A stretch of DNA of 64,000 bases from assembly GCF_905475465.1 (NCBI RefSeq), contig NC_062246.1:7590001-7654000 (forward strand), read 5' to 3'. This document shows positions 44,215 through 56,709 of this stretch, one piece after another; the first letter of the stretch is position 1; each line of letters starts with the position of its first letter. The notes beneath the pieces were generated by a model. The model saw nothing but the letters and a program-made list of their open reading frames with translations. It made no database searches and was not told the origin of the DNA. The stretch comes from Pieris napi (taxonomy: Eukaryota; Arthropoda; Insecta; Lepidoptera; Pieridae). The position numbers and the translations under genes were made by a program.

Positions 44215-46585
44215 AAAATAGTTATTATGGTTTCTACTTTATATTTGTGGCCCGCACTATTTTCACTTATAATGCTTTATTAGTCTACAGTCTGGCTGCA
44301 TATTGGGCAAACTGCATAAGTATTGTATTTTGTAGCTTCAGAAGTTTGTGTAGATTGTTTTTTTATATTAATTTAATTACATTATGTTTCGAAAGTATAT
44401 AGTTTTATTGTTCCTTACACATACATCTTGTACGTGCCTTTGAATCCGCTTTTTATACCATGAATCTGTTTAAAGATCAATAAATCGTTCGTCAATAACG
44501 TGGTAGTTTAAATAAAAAGTAATAAATAACCGGTATGGTTTTAATAATAAATGAGTTTCTAGTATAAGTGATTCGTTCCTATCCGATAGAAGCGAGACGA
44601 ATATAATTCATGACATTCATATTTCCATTATAAATCAGCGCCTCTACCTGCCAAGTTAAGAGTAGGGTGTATATTATACCATATATTAAAATAAAATGAA
44701 TTTTAAATAAAAGGTGAAATTATTTTTTTTATATATTGAAATTGATATTCCTATTAAAATTCACTGCTAACGTGTGTCTGTTAGCTAAATGTATATGATT
44801 TTAAACTAATAAAAAGCTGTGATATACAGATTACTTAATACTAAATAAAATCTTAACGATTGACATTGATTTGTTCGCTGAGAGTGTGAGGACAGCAAGA
44901 ATAGCTTTGACACAAAATTATTTCAACCATGATGAATGAAGTGTGGTTACCAATAACCTTTCAACTATCTATTTATGTATTGTGCTGTGAAACTTCTGAA
45001 TAAATAAATAAATAATCAAATTCTAAATTAACGTTCGGTTAAATATTATAAAAGCTGAAGAGAGCGCCTGCTATGGACGCGTGTAATGACAGCCTGGCAG
45101 AAACACATTTATTTTGATTTTGACGAAAGTGAAAATAAAATTTTCACAGATTAATAAAATGTCCCACAATAGCCTAGAATTATACTGTATATAGTCTCGT
45201 CGGGCACGCGTGTACGTGGACTAATGTAATACGTGCGCGGACGTTCTCGCGTCGCAATATTCTAATATTGTCATCTGTTTATTTCAATATCATCATGTAA
45301 AAAGTTACAACATTTTCTGTCAATAGACATTTGTGGTTAATATTGTATTTGATTTACGCAGGTAGAATAAAACTTTATTTATACTAACTAATGTACCAAA
45401 TAGGTCTACCTAGATACTCATAATGACCAAGACTTTGGTAAAAAAGGTTTAGATAATGTTAGGATTTTTTGGAAGATGTTTTATTTGCATATTTAATGAT
45501 AATTGTAACATATAGACAAGACATATTTATACAAACTGTATTTGAACTAAGGGTTATATTTGAATACCTGGTGACACAAAAGTGACCTGACTGATAGCCC
45601 ATCAAGTCAGAATACAATAGGTTTTTAATTATTAAAAATAAGTTTGCAATAAAAACTTACAAAGTAGTAACTAAATAATTACTAAAACCTTACTAAAATA
45701 TCAATAAAACTAAACAACTATTGCTAAGTAACATGATTCTTACAAACTATAAATGTGATTTAAAAAGCGAGAATCATAAATGATAACTTCTTGCAAAATT
45801 TTGGAAAAGATATCTCTGCGAAACTGCAGGAGACGACGAAGGGTTTAATTTTAGGGAAAACATTATTACTTAACTTATACATAGGAATAGCAGTTCCCCA
45901 TTAGTGCATAACCTAGGATAGTCGGAAAAGTAGCCTACAATGGGGATTCCTCCAATGGGAGGGGCACATTCATCTGACATATCGCATCTGTTTTCGGACA
46001 AGAAGCTGATCATGACTATCAAACTCCAAGTATTATTTCGCTGAAACCTACTACTCAGAGCAACGGATGTTCCGCTCCGTCTAATCACTTAAAGGACAAA
46101 GGAAAAACTTCTAAGTAGCTATACTTGTAAATGTAAATGAATCTATAAAGACTTTCCAATCTAATTAGCATTCTAGATATCGTTAAGACTACGTTTTAAC
46201 TTAAGAATTTTTAAAAATCCCGACGCTATTCTAAATTAAATATGCTTATCGTAAGTGGTATCTAAGGTTGGTAATACAAGGGTCGCGAGGGTTTCGAAAA
46301 GCGATTACGAAGTTGGCAACCCCATAATTACTTGTCACGCCACAGACTAACTTACCACAACTCATTATTGGAAACTTTGTGGCTTACTAGTTTTAGTTTC
46401 AAAAGGAAACGTAGCTTCGAGTTTTTATAGCAAAGTTTTTGTTGCTAGGGCTTCCCCGTAAAAAGATTAGTGAAACGTATGTTTTTTATCATATTTTCTA
46501 ATACCGAAAGGTTTTGAAATATGAGTACACAAATGTTGAGAGACATTAAAGGAATGAATTAAACATGAAAAGTAATTAAAAATAT
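44215..46585. other. Stretch with no supported gene
   Basis: A 72-codon minus-strand open frame at 45870-46088 is Cys/Ser rich but matches nothing I know. No repeat ends were recognised. Confidence 0.4.
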
Positions 46586-46589
46586 GATT

Positions 46590-46720
46590 TTTTTATACCC
46601 CAGGGGGGCAAACGGACAGGAGGATCTCCTGATGTTAAGTGATACCTCCCTAAGTCCTGTATGGACACTCTCCATGCTAGAGGGCAACGGCCTTGAAGCT
46701 TATCTAGAAGGACCCTAAGT
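46590..46720 (-). repeat. Lepidopteran GCGGCGGTATC repeat family, inverted copy
   Basis: TTTTATACCCCAGGGGGGCA, AACGGACAGGAGGATC, CTGATGTTAAGTGATACC and ATGGACACTC match the reverse complement of 60717-60874, with the middle partly deleted. Confidence 0.75.
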
Positions 46721-46838
46721 AGAATTGATGATTTTTTTTATTTGGAAAACAAAACAGATACATCTCTATACAATAAAAAAGTTACAAAATAAAACATAAA
46801 ATAAACGCATTGGATGTATTCTCAAAAAGTTTCACTAA

Positions 46839-47235
46839 AGCTTAGGTTTCCTAGAAAAGCGGTGCCGTTATCTAACGGCCGTAACATAGCGTTGGGTGAC
46901 GTCACCCATACGTTGTCTATAAATAACATCGGAGTAGGTTTCCTAAAGAACGTTGTCACCGTAACGTCAAATAGCGGTGCTGTCATTTGCTTGACGGCCG
47001 TCATAGCGGTGATAAACAGTATCTCAACGTTTGTATCAACGTTTTTCGAGTGTGGCGGTGCCCATATTTAATTAATACAATGAGTGGAAACGTGACTTGG
47101 ACGAGCGAAAATAATTAATGTTTTTTTTTGCATTATGATAAAAAGTAAAGACAGCCGTTATTAACAACCGTAAAATGAGTTAGTTAGTTAGTTAACCGTT
47201 AGTTAACGGCACCGCTTTTCTAGGAAACCTAAGCT
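46839..47235. mobile_element. 397-bp element with perfect 32-bp inverted termini
   Basis: It starts AGCTTAGGTTTCCTAGAAAA and ends with the exact reverse complement over 32 bases. CTAA flanks both sides (46835-46838, 47236-47239). The inside has GACGTCACCCATACG and TAACGTCA words but no open frame of meaning. The superfamily is not clear from the termini. Confidence 0.85.
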
Positions 47236-47244
47236 CTAATAAAA

Positions 47245-48090
47245 AATATGATACAAAGTAAAGCAAAACAAAACATGACAACACAAAATTTATAAATCCG
47301 GAGAACGACAAACATACTAGTTAGTAGCTATAATAAAGAAGAAAGATACAAGGGTTAGGACATTAACAGTTATTTTAAATTATTTTTAAATGCAGCATAT
47401 ATATAAATCAAGCATTCGTAAATACTTCAGTGGGCTGGTTGATGGTTCCATATACTAGTGGAATTTAGAGACATTAACTTTTCTGACGTTCATTTGTTTT
47501 AATCGTGAAATTTTATTTTTTTCTATTACTTAAATATTTTTAAACCCAATGTTACCAAAAGCATTGCCTATACACACACATTAATTCTAAAAAATATTAG
47601 CTATGAATGTAATCCTATGTAGGAATCGCAAAAATCAAATAAAACTGTCTTGAAGGATTCCCTAAATCAATATCGACGTCGTCTTAACAAATAACAAGTT
47701 ACCACAAGCGACACTGAACCTTACATTGACCCAACAAAGTACATATTACACAATTAACATCTTTGAAAGATGGATGAAGAAAGGGTCAAGAAATGTTCGG
47801 AATACTTTAATATGGGATATTAAATCGATCGTGAAATATCTGTCCCGTTATATACTTTCTATGTTAAAAGGCGAAAATAAGTTTGGTATGTTAAATGGAA
47901 TGTTTTGATGAACCCAAGCCGTGAACGTGAACTTTTTGGGCAGTAATGTCAACTGAATTTCAAGTTATAACTTTCCATATTCCATTCTTAGGGACTGATT
48001 ATATTTTATCAAATATGGGGATTGGGGGTGGTCAATGAATAGAGAAAATGCGATACAATCTCTCCAGAAATTAGATATAAAAAATGAATA
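47245..48090. other. Stretch with nothing recognised
   Basis: No supported gene or repeat. Confidence 0.45.
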
Positions 48091-48097
48091 AATCCTT

Positions 48098-48352
48098 TTT
48101 AGATCTGGGCCTCAGATTATCTGTTTCATGATCATTTGTTAATCTAATAGGCAACTAGGTGGTAGGACTCCTGTGCCTGACACACGCCACGTCCTTTTTG
48201 GGTCTAAGGCAAGTCAGTTTCCTCATGATGTTTTCCTTCACCGTTCCAGCGAATGTTATATGCGCACATAGAAAGAAAGTCCATTGGAGATCGAACCTAC
48301 GACCTCAAGGATGAGAGTCGCAAGCTGGAGCCACAAGGCCAACATTGCTCTA
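48098..48352 (-). mobile_element. SINE-B, inverted copy
   Basis: CAGTTTCCTCATGATGTTTT, CATAGAAAGAAAGTCCATTG, GATCGAACCTACGACCTCA and GGATGAGAGTCGCAAGCTGG give almost the whole family body in reverse. Confidence 0.85.
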
Positions 48353-48704
48353 TCTAGCCATTAGATTAATAATAAATACGCAATCAATTATCTTTTGTTT
48401 ATTAGTTAGAGTGATTTTGCGTCGTAACGGAACGATTTCTAAATGGGTAAAATTTAAGTTCGCGCGGTAATAAACTACTCTGCTTGAAGCGTTTTCTACG
48501 GAGCTGTTAAATCAAGACTTGAGAGCAACATTAGGGGTTCATGCTTCTCCATATTCAACGGTTGCGTGTTGGTATTCTGAGTTCATGCGAGGAACTTCTA
48601 TTAACGACGACTCCGCACGGGACGACCTACATCGTTAGTCTGAACACATGATCAAAAAGTTCAAAACACTGTCTAGGCGGAACACCGTGTTGCCTATTTG
48701 TTTT

Positions 48705-49096
48705 CATTTGTTCTCAGGCGTGTGTCTGACACATACCCTCTCCCACTATCACACATACACACACTCACCTACACATACACAACACTCACACATACACAAA
48801 CACACACTCGCATACACACACCCTCAGATACGCCCATACAACTTTATTTGTACTAACTTCTAATAAGTTGACTGTTTTGTTTTTCTTTCTTTATTTAAAA
48901 CGTTAAATTTGTTTGCCTACCCATATATGTTTGTACTTTTTGTAACCACTCAATATGACTTTGCTGTGGAATGGAAGCCTGGTTATCCATATCACAGGTC
49001 CTTGCCTAGTTTGGAAACCAGTCTCCCAATGCCTCCTCAACTGTAATGTTATTGTTTGTTGTAAATGTTATATGGGAGAAAATAAATTTTTATTAT
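48705..49096 (+). mobile_element. Retroelement fragment with 10-bp target duplication inside mariner
   Basis: TATTTGTTTT at 48695-48704 is repeated at 49097-49106. The insert carries a CA-rich tract (about 48728-48830) and ends GGGAGAAAATAAATTTTTAT and a TTA repeat, like a LINE 3' end in plus orientation. The 71-codon open frame over the CA tract is not a gene. Confidence 0.78.
48728..48830. repeat. CA-rich low-complexity tract
   Basis: Imperfect repeats of ACACA and TACACA (for example ACACATACACACACTCACC). It lies inside the retroelement inserted in mariner. Confidence 0.9.
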
Positions 49097-49569
49097 TATT
49101 TGTTTTAGCAAAATAATTGAATATTTCCAAGTGACCAGAAACATACACAACATGGGTGCTATCTAACGCACAGGAATAAATGAGACAAAACTTCACAAAG
49201 CTGTTTGTTTTTGTTACAACAACGATTTAGAACGATGTTTGGCTTGATGCTTCATATATATGGATGAAACATGGCTTCCCCATTATGTCCCGTAAAGGGA
49301 AACACAGACCATGACTTGGAAGTGACTGGTAAAATCAAATGCCTACACCGCCACTGGAAGTAACGTGACTTCAAACACCAAATCATTTGTTCGTATAAGA
49401 TGTAGAAAAAACGTCAATAAAGCTACGCAGTCCACACCTTTTTATATTCCAGAGTACGAAAACAGGTCGATATATTCATTGTAAGATGCGCACATTGGAA
49501 GAGGCATTCGTAACCCAATATTGTTCCTGGGAGTTATTAAATTAATTCTAGCGCAGGATCCTCTCAGTA

Positions 49570-50270
49570 ACGTTGGCTTTGAACTAATGAACTATACAGA
49601 AAAAATTCTGTGAGATTACGAAATAGAAGCTTTGCTTAAAAAAATATAATGCGACCTATTTAATTAAATAAGGGCCTATGTTGATGGATCTGGTTAACAC
49701 TGCGCCTTCTTAAGTTCTCATTTCATTTTCACACATGTATTTTCATTTTCTAACGTATTTTCATAAGTGATTGATAGCGTATAAAAAACAAAAAGCGTGT
49801 TAATGTGAATTTAGGTAAATAAATTCAGTAAGCCGGAATATATGATACTTCCTCTGAGCTTCGTCAAGTCTTATAATCGTATTCAGAGTTCTTTACTTTA
49901 CTTATGCTAATTATCTATGATATTTAAGTTTACAATGAAACTATTCGACTCATATCCCTAAATCAGTTGTTAACTCAAGCATTAGGAACATTAATTGTGA
50001 TAATTAATCTGTCATTAGGGATTATTTCGTAGATATTTTAACAAAGCTCGCCACAAATTGTTACTAGATCCTTCATGGATACCAAATAACAAAATTTAAC
50101 CGAAATCCGAAGTTATGATTCGAATTTATTTAGTTAAATGAATTTAACAGACTAAATATCCCATCATGTTTATTTAAACTTTACTGTTAAACCACGTAGC
50201 TTTGAAGTTAATTTAATTAAAGGTTACGTAGGATTTGAATGAAACTCGATTTACATTTGTTTACTCAACT
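49570..50270. other. Stretch with nothing recognised
   Basis: Non-coding AT-rich DNA after the mariner remnant; no terminal repeat found. Confidence 0.45.
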
Positions 50271-50274
50271 TACA

Positions 50275-50400
50275 AGAGTGTAACCTTCACGACATGAGTT
50301 CCAATCTCGGAAGTCGCAAATAAGAATAATCACCGAGGGTACGCAAATTAACGATGGTACGGTGAAAGTATATATCGTGAGGAAGTCGATATATACTAGA
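50275..50400 (+). mobile_element. SINE-B-like, very diverged
   Basis: AACCTTCACGACATGAGTTC, CAATCTCGGAAGTCGCA and AAGTATATATCGTGAGGAAG keep the order of the SINE-B blocks only loosely. Confidence 0.35.
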
Positions 50401-50424
50401 AAGAAAATAGGTATTTCTAACACA

Positions 50425-50490
50425 CAAATATACAGTATATTTACAATATTCTTAACCTACATAGTAATAATAATAATTTAAAAGGTGACA
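50425..50490 (-). mobile_element. LINE 3' tail (family of 1945-2085 and 11765-11990)
   Basis: ACAGTATATTTACAATATTC and TTAACCTACATAGTAATAAT match the terminal UTR of the two other copies. Confidence 0.65.
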
Positions 50491-50494
50491 AAAT

Positions 50495-51885
50495 AAATAG
50501 TTGATAGAAAAGACTGGCAACAAATAATTGGTTACGCATTATCTTGATCCTTAGCATTGGAATAAACACGGCATCTCTTGAATATATTAGAACTCGCTAT
50601 ATTTTGTCAAAATAACATGTACCGTCTCACTGGCCGAAAAACTATAATTGGCCAAGTAGCTCGCAGAAATTCGTTGCAAATCTAATGAAAACCTCAATTC
50701 TGTAATAATTTCGCCACAATTTGAACATAACCGTAATGATATCACGGTTTAAGTGAAATATATTAAATAAAGTGAATGAGCCCGCCGAAATAGAATTAAC
50801 GTCGGCTCTTGTTGGCTTAATTAATATCATGTGCCGGATTATATTCAATGTTTTATAAATGGAATAAAAGGCTGCATTTTAAATGGATTTTAAAATGGCC
50901 AGGTCCCTTTAAATATTTTTTTCGTTAATTGAAAGAGCTAAGAGACAGTAAAAACTGTCAAAACTTTGTTGCAGTAAAATTAATTGCAATTCTGTGTGCC
51001 AAGCATGAACATCTCTTGTAGATATTTTGAAACAGTCTTTAGACGTGTTTGTTGTGAAATAAGTTTTTAGTCATATGCAACGTTTGTTTTTCATTTATAA
51101 AAAGAAACAAAATTATATAATTTCTTCTTAATATTATATATTCTACAAGAGGAATTATTGAACATTTTGGAATATTTGGATTGTTTATTATATATTTCAA
51201 TATAGTCAAAACTTATCAGCTAAATATTATGTTTCTTCGATTGAATACTGTCTTCCAGATATGGTACTATATAAATTTAATGACTTTTATGTTTGAAATA
51301 AAAGGTCTATTTATATTCAAATATAATTCATAACGTATCGTCGTATGCTAACGTAACGTAACAACGTTAAAACACGTGCTAGGTACACATTTCTTTGACA
51401 GCGCACCCTCGTATTACCCCGCGTACCCTGTCAATCCCTTTTATTCGTCGCTTTTGAGATTCAAATTCAGTGATTATCCAATTACCTTCACTACCGACTG
51501 TCTATAATTTGACAGACCCCTTTAATTTACCTTGCGTGTTTTACTTACTAACGTATTTAAAGCTGTCTATAAAACTACCGTTGGATTGATCGCTCGTGAT
51601 AATGAAATATATCATTATGTGAAAGGAGTTTTGTTACTACTTAATTACTTAATATGATGCTTGAAAATTTATAAGTGCCGATGTAAAGCCCTCTTCTAAA
51701 TTTATACAGATGTTATCTTTATAAATTTATAAATCATACGTCCAACTTACGTCAAATTGAGTTTGAATTTAACAATTAATTTACCGGGTCCTATCACTCA
51801 CAATAAACGATTGTATCATACTAAATTCCTTGAAATATCAAAAACAGTCATAAAATTTTAAAAGCATTACCCGCTTTCTGCGCTG
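50495..51885. other. AT-rich stretch, nothing recognised
   Basis: No supported gene or repeat border. Confidence 0.5.
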
Positions 51886-51889
51886 GAGG

Positions 51890-52095
51890 CTGTTTCTAAA
51901 TGATCGTTGTCTCATTAGTACTCGGATTAATAATCTGTTTTAAGATCATTACTGACAAATGAGCAAGTAGGTGCTATACCTGATACACGCCGACTACTTT
52001 TTGGTCTTTACTCACGATGTTTTTCTTCTCCGTACGAGTAAGGTAAATTGCGAAAGAAAGTACATTCATCAAGCCTTGAAACAAATGAGCTGACA
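51890..52095 (-). mobile_element. SINE-B, diverged inverted copy
   Basis: AAATGAGCAAGTAGGTGCTA, CACGCCGACTACTTTTTGG, CTCACGATGTTTTTCTTC and CGAAAGAAAGTACATTCATC follow the inverted family order; the tRNA-like head is damaged. Confidence 0.6.
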
Positions 52096-52099
52096 CAAC

Positions 52100-55000
52100 T
52101 TTCGTTACAAAAGTCTTTAACCAATATCTAGTACTAGTGACTTTTTATATTTCTTGCTTTATTTTTTTCAATGTCCTATTCAAGATAGCACACATAGAGG
52201 AAAGGTTCCAAAATATATGAACGTAAGGTTAAGAACTTGTAAGAAAGTATTATTATAATATCTCCCATAGCAATAAATACCAGTTGATATTTACTACATA
52301 CATGTAATGTGATAAATAAGGCTGATGTTTTAATCTAGCCAAATTTTAATACAATTAGCGCGTACTCTCTTTGTGGATTAATTTAGCGGACACATGATTT
52401 CATTTAGTGGTTTTCTGACTGGACTCGGTGAGGAATTAAAGCCCGTTTAATGGAAAATATTAATTTATTAATTCATTTGTTACATATAACATTTATTAAA
52501 AGAATATGGGAAACAAAAACCTATACACTACTGTAATATATAATGTTACAGATAGGCTGTGAACAGAACACGATGTCCCTTTCACTTACCTTACTGCTTA
52601 TAATAACAAATCTGGAACTCAGTGTCTAGATCTTGAAACTGCTAGGTTAAAGTAAAATGTTGCCATTGCCCGTATCTTATATGCTTCATAATTAAGTATA
52701 AGAAATTATCCGATTAGAAAAATATATAGAATAGACAGTAGCGTAATTGGATAAAAATCAACGCTAACTTGCGCCATCTTGCTGCGGAATTCGTTATATT
52801 AGCCTTGTCTAATATGCTGAAATTCGTTAAAATTTATGTTTTTGCTCAAAGTTTTGTGTGCTCCAAGGAGCGTGAGGTAGACATTCATGCACCCAGTTTA
52901 TGGAGTATTTAAACGATAGGTAAAAATAGGTGTAATAGGTAAAACTTGAAACTTTATTTAATTGTAATTAAATGTGTACTATCCCCATACTAATCTATTC
53001 AGTTGTTTATTAATTTAAAACGAGAACTAATATTTCTATAAAACAAAAGATTGCTTTGTACAGTGTTAGAAAAATATCTTTTGTTTTCGACAAAAATTTA
53101 AAGAACTCTGACCTGTATTTATATGAAATTCAGTCGGAATTCCTCTGAATATATTTTGTTATTTTCTTCCAAAATGGGATATAAGTATTCTATATTCCAA
53201 GACACGATAACTTATCGATTTCCGAATATATGTCAATGGATTTCCTTTTCTATTTCCATCCCGGAAGGTTCAAAATCCGGTTTCATTTTTAATATTATTC
53301 GTAGCGTGGATCTATTGTATTTTGGCTGTTGTATAAAAAACAGAGAGATCAAATTAGACTCTATCATAAGGTGTTAAAGTTGAATATTGTTTGAAAAGTT
53401 CGTATATTAAAACACGTGTATTAGTGCCCTCTTAAAATGGTATTGAAATTAAAAACCACTACCTTTGGGACACAAACGTCGGGGATACTTCATGATTATT
53501 AGCTTTTGTCTAAAGAATCCAATTTAGTTCAACCTTCCTGTTCAGAAGAAATAACTCGAAGCTTTTCTGTTCTTATAAATTTAATTAATAATTACACTAT
53601 ATAAGTCCTACTAAGCAACCCTAGTTGGTTGATAAGCATGCGATCATCGACGTGTGTTAGAACCCCCACTATGCACTAATAAATTTTTATTACACACACA
53701 GGAAACTGGAGTGTTGTTAACACAAAAATGGTGTGCCGAGCACAGAACACTAACACTAGCCTTTAATAAATAAAAATATAAAACCTCGTCGCTGTATTAT
53801 CTCCTACTTACACTGTCGCAAATACTATACAAAAAATTACTAGTTCGAAATTCAAAAAACAGCTGCGGCATACGAAAACGGATAGAATAGAACATGTAAC
53901 GCCCTTGGATGGACAGATATTATTACTGACAAAGTCGAACAACAAACAATAAACAAGCTTCGTGACCTGTAGAGCCGGCACGTTCTGTTGTTTATTCTGA
54001 AGAATCAACCAATGTATATAAGAGATACATTTTATTTGAGCAATATCAGTAATGGGTTATTATTAATGTGAATCTAAATGGGATGTTTGGAATTTGGATT
54101 ACATACATTATTTGTATATCCATTATTCTACTTATATATTATATACATAAATATGTCGCAGATTCCAAGCAATTATATTATCCAGATGCGACTACCGTCG
54201 TCCGACATTTGGGTTTTATTTTAAAACGTGGCACTGACTGTATAAAATCGCGTCCATTCAGAGACTAACTGAACTCAACGGTCGATCTAAGTTTTAACGT
54301 CAGTTGTGACAAACTGACTTTGACATATTTATAATGATATGGCAAATTCTATGATATTGCGTGGTGTTGCTATTCTAATAAAACAAATGACATATATGAG
54401 GAAAGATGGCGATGAGTGTTGTGTTCTAAAATGATATATTACATCTGAAGTTGACTTTTTATGTTTGTTAAAAGCCATTTTCAAGTCAAAAATTTATCGG
54501 CCTTTTACGTAAACTAATTAAATTTCTTCAATGTAAAAACTGCCTCCAAGGGATTTCTATCCTCCGTGCTTAGCGCCTATGTAGATGAGTGTAGGTCCGA
54601 TATTAAGTCGGTAACATCTGCCAGCTCGCCGCTGCGAATACTAAACCAACTAGCTGAATTTCTGATTCCCCCTACCACGAACACTAGCGATGTATTAGTT
54701 TGCGATAGAATCGCAATAAGTTATAGGTCGCTACTTTTGAATTAACGAAACACAAAATTTCAAGTCAGATAATCTTTTTAGAAGTACTTTTAGATCATCT
54801 ATTTATAAGTTACCGTTTGGTGCTTAAACATTATTCGGTATTTTTTTCTTCAAAACATAAACTAGAATACATGTGGTATTCTATAACAATAACAAACAAG
54901 AACAAAAAAGAGTTTAGGCATTATTTACACTCTTTGTTAAAATTAAGTATCCAAACAATTGTAAGGGAATTAGAAAGAACAAAGGTCCCGGTATATTATA

Positions 55001-56225
55001 AACTTTACAGCGGATCAAATACAATATTAATTTATAGGCCACGCAATGTATATGAAAAGTCCATAATCGTCGTAAAACAATACATTCGGGTAAGCGTGAG
55101 GTTAGTTGTCAATTCAGTTGCTACAAACTTCTGAATTTGTACTCACATTTTTTAGAAACTTTTTAAATTGCATTGGTTTTCGCAATAAAAATTCCGCTTT
55201 TTCGAATAACATTGAAAACGCATGACTTATTCAATTCTGTCACTAAGGAATTATTCATTTCATGCTTTTCATTTCTTTTTTAGTCCGTATTTTATTATCA
55301 AGTACATGCATATTTCTTGAGTCCGTGACTTTAAAAAATTTTGCTCATTACCGTACCATTTACTTTGTACAACTTATTTTGTTTAGAACTTAGAGTTCTA
55401 TAGGTGTAGGTAAATTTAGTTCGTTAAGTCTGAAATCGTAACAGTTATTAGAGAGCTTTGTAGACCCATGATCCGCATCTGAAGCTGGACTTTGGACTTT
55501 TCGGGAATCGCTTTGCAATAAAGCCGTTTTGATTTATATATTTTTGCTCTAAATTTGTCTAATCTTATAACTGAAATAATATGGGAAAAACATAATAGTT
55601 AGTACCTCTTTAGAATAAATTCAATATAAAATACTTTCATAAACTGTATAGATTTTATGAAACTTAAATTAATCATGTAGTAAAGATTTATCTGTTAGCT
55701 AGTAGAGTTAGTCGTTACCAATAAAGTGACTTATAAAGAAAACAAAAGAGGCTATCTACGGAATAGTTGTAGGCGGTTTACAGCAGAGTTACGACGCACA
55801 TAAATCTCTACCCAGTTATCTGAGCTACCTGCAGATGAACAAGCCGATATTTTATAGCCAAAGGGCTATTCTGAATATACGATAAAACGTTTGTTATGGA
55901 ACAAGTATTATAGCTACATAAATGAGAAGAAGTAATTTTGAATTCAAACACTATTCAAACAGAACAAACAATTTGATGATACTGATTATGCAGGAGTCTC
56001 GGGGCAACTTGATTGGAATACAAGTGATTTTTGCTGCCGGAAAGTATTTTAAATTTTTTTTTTAAGTTTTGTGAAATGTATTGAAATTTTAACAATCCGC
56101 CATTTTCTACTTTTCTATTGGTTATAAGAGATGTGACATTCTCGGTAAATTAATCGATTGTTTTTTAGCATGAAAAATCGATGAATGAACAACAAAAAAA
56201 ATCTTTATTATTATTATTATTTATT
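52100..56225. other. Long AT-rich stretch, no supported gene
   Basis: Open frames of 84 and 105 codons (53123-53377, 54817-55134) have compositions expected of AT-rich DNA and no motif, splice border or neighbour to support them. Confidence 0.45.
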
Positions 56226-56232
56226 ATTCCTA

Positions 56233-56708
56233 TGATACTATTCGATCATATTTAGGTAGAACACCTGGTATTTAGAGGCCGGGGTTAAATGAATACTTGG
56301 TACATTTGACAGCAATTCGTTTCTTTAAAAAGTCTATGACTCCAATTGCTTATTATTAACCGTGTATTAAAGACAGTGTTACCATTTTTATGATACGGTT
56401 TGAACATATTTAAGTAGAACACCTGGTATTTAGAGGCCGGGGTTAAATTAATACTTAGTACATTTGACAGCAATTCGTTTCTTTAAAAAGTCTATGACTC
56501 CAATTGCTTATTATTAACTGTGTATTAAAGACAGTGTTACCATTTTTATGATACGTTTTGAACATATTTAAGTAGAACACTTGGCATTTAGTGGCCGGGG
56601 TTAAATTAATACTTAGTAAATTTGACGGCAATTCATTAAAACAGACAAAACTATGGCTCCGATTGCTTATTATAAACTGTGGACTAACGACAGTGTTACC
56701 ATTTTTAA
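56233..56708. repeat. Tandem array of three 158-bp units
   Basis: Units start with TGATAC at 56233, 56391 and 56549, giving a period of exactly 158. Shared blocks include GTAGAACACCTGGTATTTAG, AGGCCGGGGTTAAAT, TTGACAGCAATTCGTTTC and GACAGTGTTACCATTTTTA. Units 1 and 2 are close to identical; unit 3 is more diverged. Minus-strand open frames repeat but shift frame between units. Confidence 0.92.
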
Positions 56709-56709
56709 G

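Larger units (their letters stand above)
48440..49560 (+). pseudogene. mariner transposase, broken and split by a retroelement
   Basis: The N-terminal part reads SPYSTVACWYSEFMRGTSIN, then DDSARDDLHR-stop-SEHMIKK, the helix-turn-helix region of mariner transposases. After an insertion (48705-49096) the frame continues with VTRNIHNM and, further on, YMDETWLPHYVP, which contains the D-E-T-W segment around the second catalytic Asp. Stops and frameshifts abound. Terminal repeats were not found. Confidence 0.65.

Noticed and set aside
45870..46088. 72-codon minus-strand open frame
   Set aside because: Somewhat non-random in composition, but without a homologue I recognise or supporting signals.
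46839..46846. Telomere-type TTAGG repeat
   Set aside because: Only a single TTAGG unit is present, as part of the element terminus; there is no array.
46814..47071. 85-codon open frame and its antisense partner
   Set aside because: Both lie largely within the 397-bp TIR element and start in or next to its terminal repeat; there is no protein signature.
54817..55134. 105-codon open frame
   Set aside because: Composition is that of AT-rich random sequence (many Ile, Lys, Tyr, Asn) and no motif is present.
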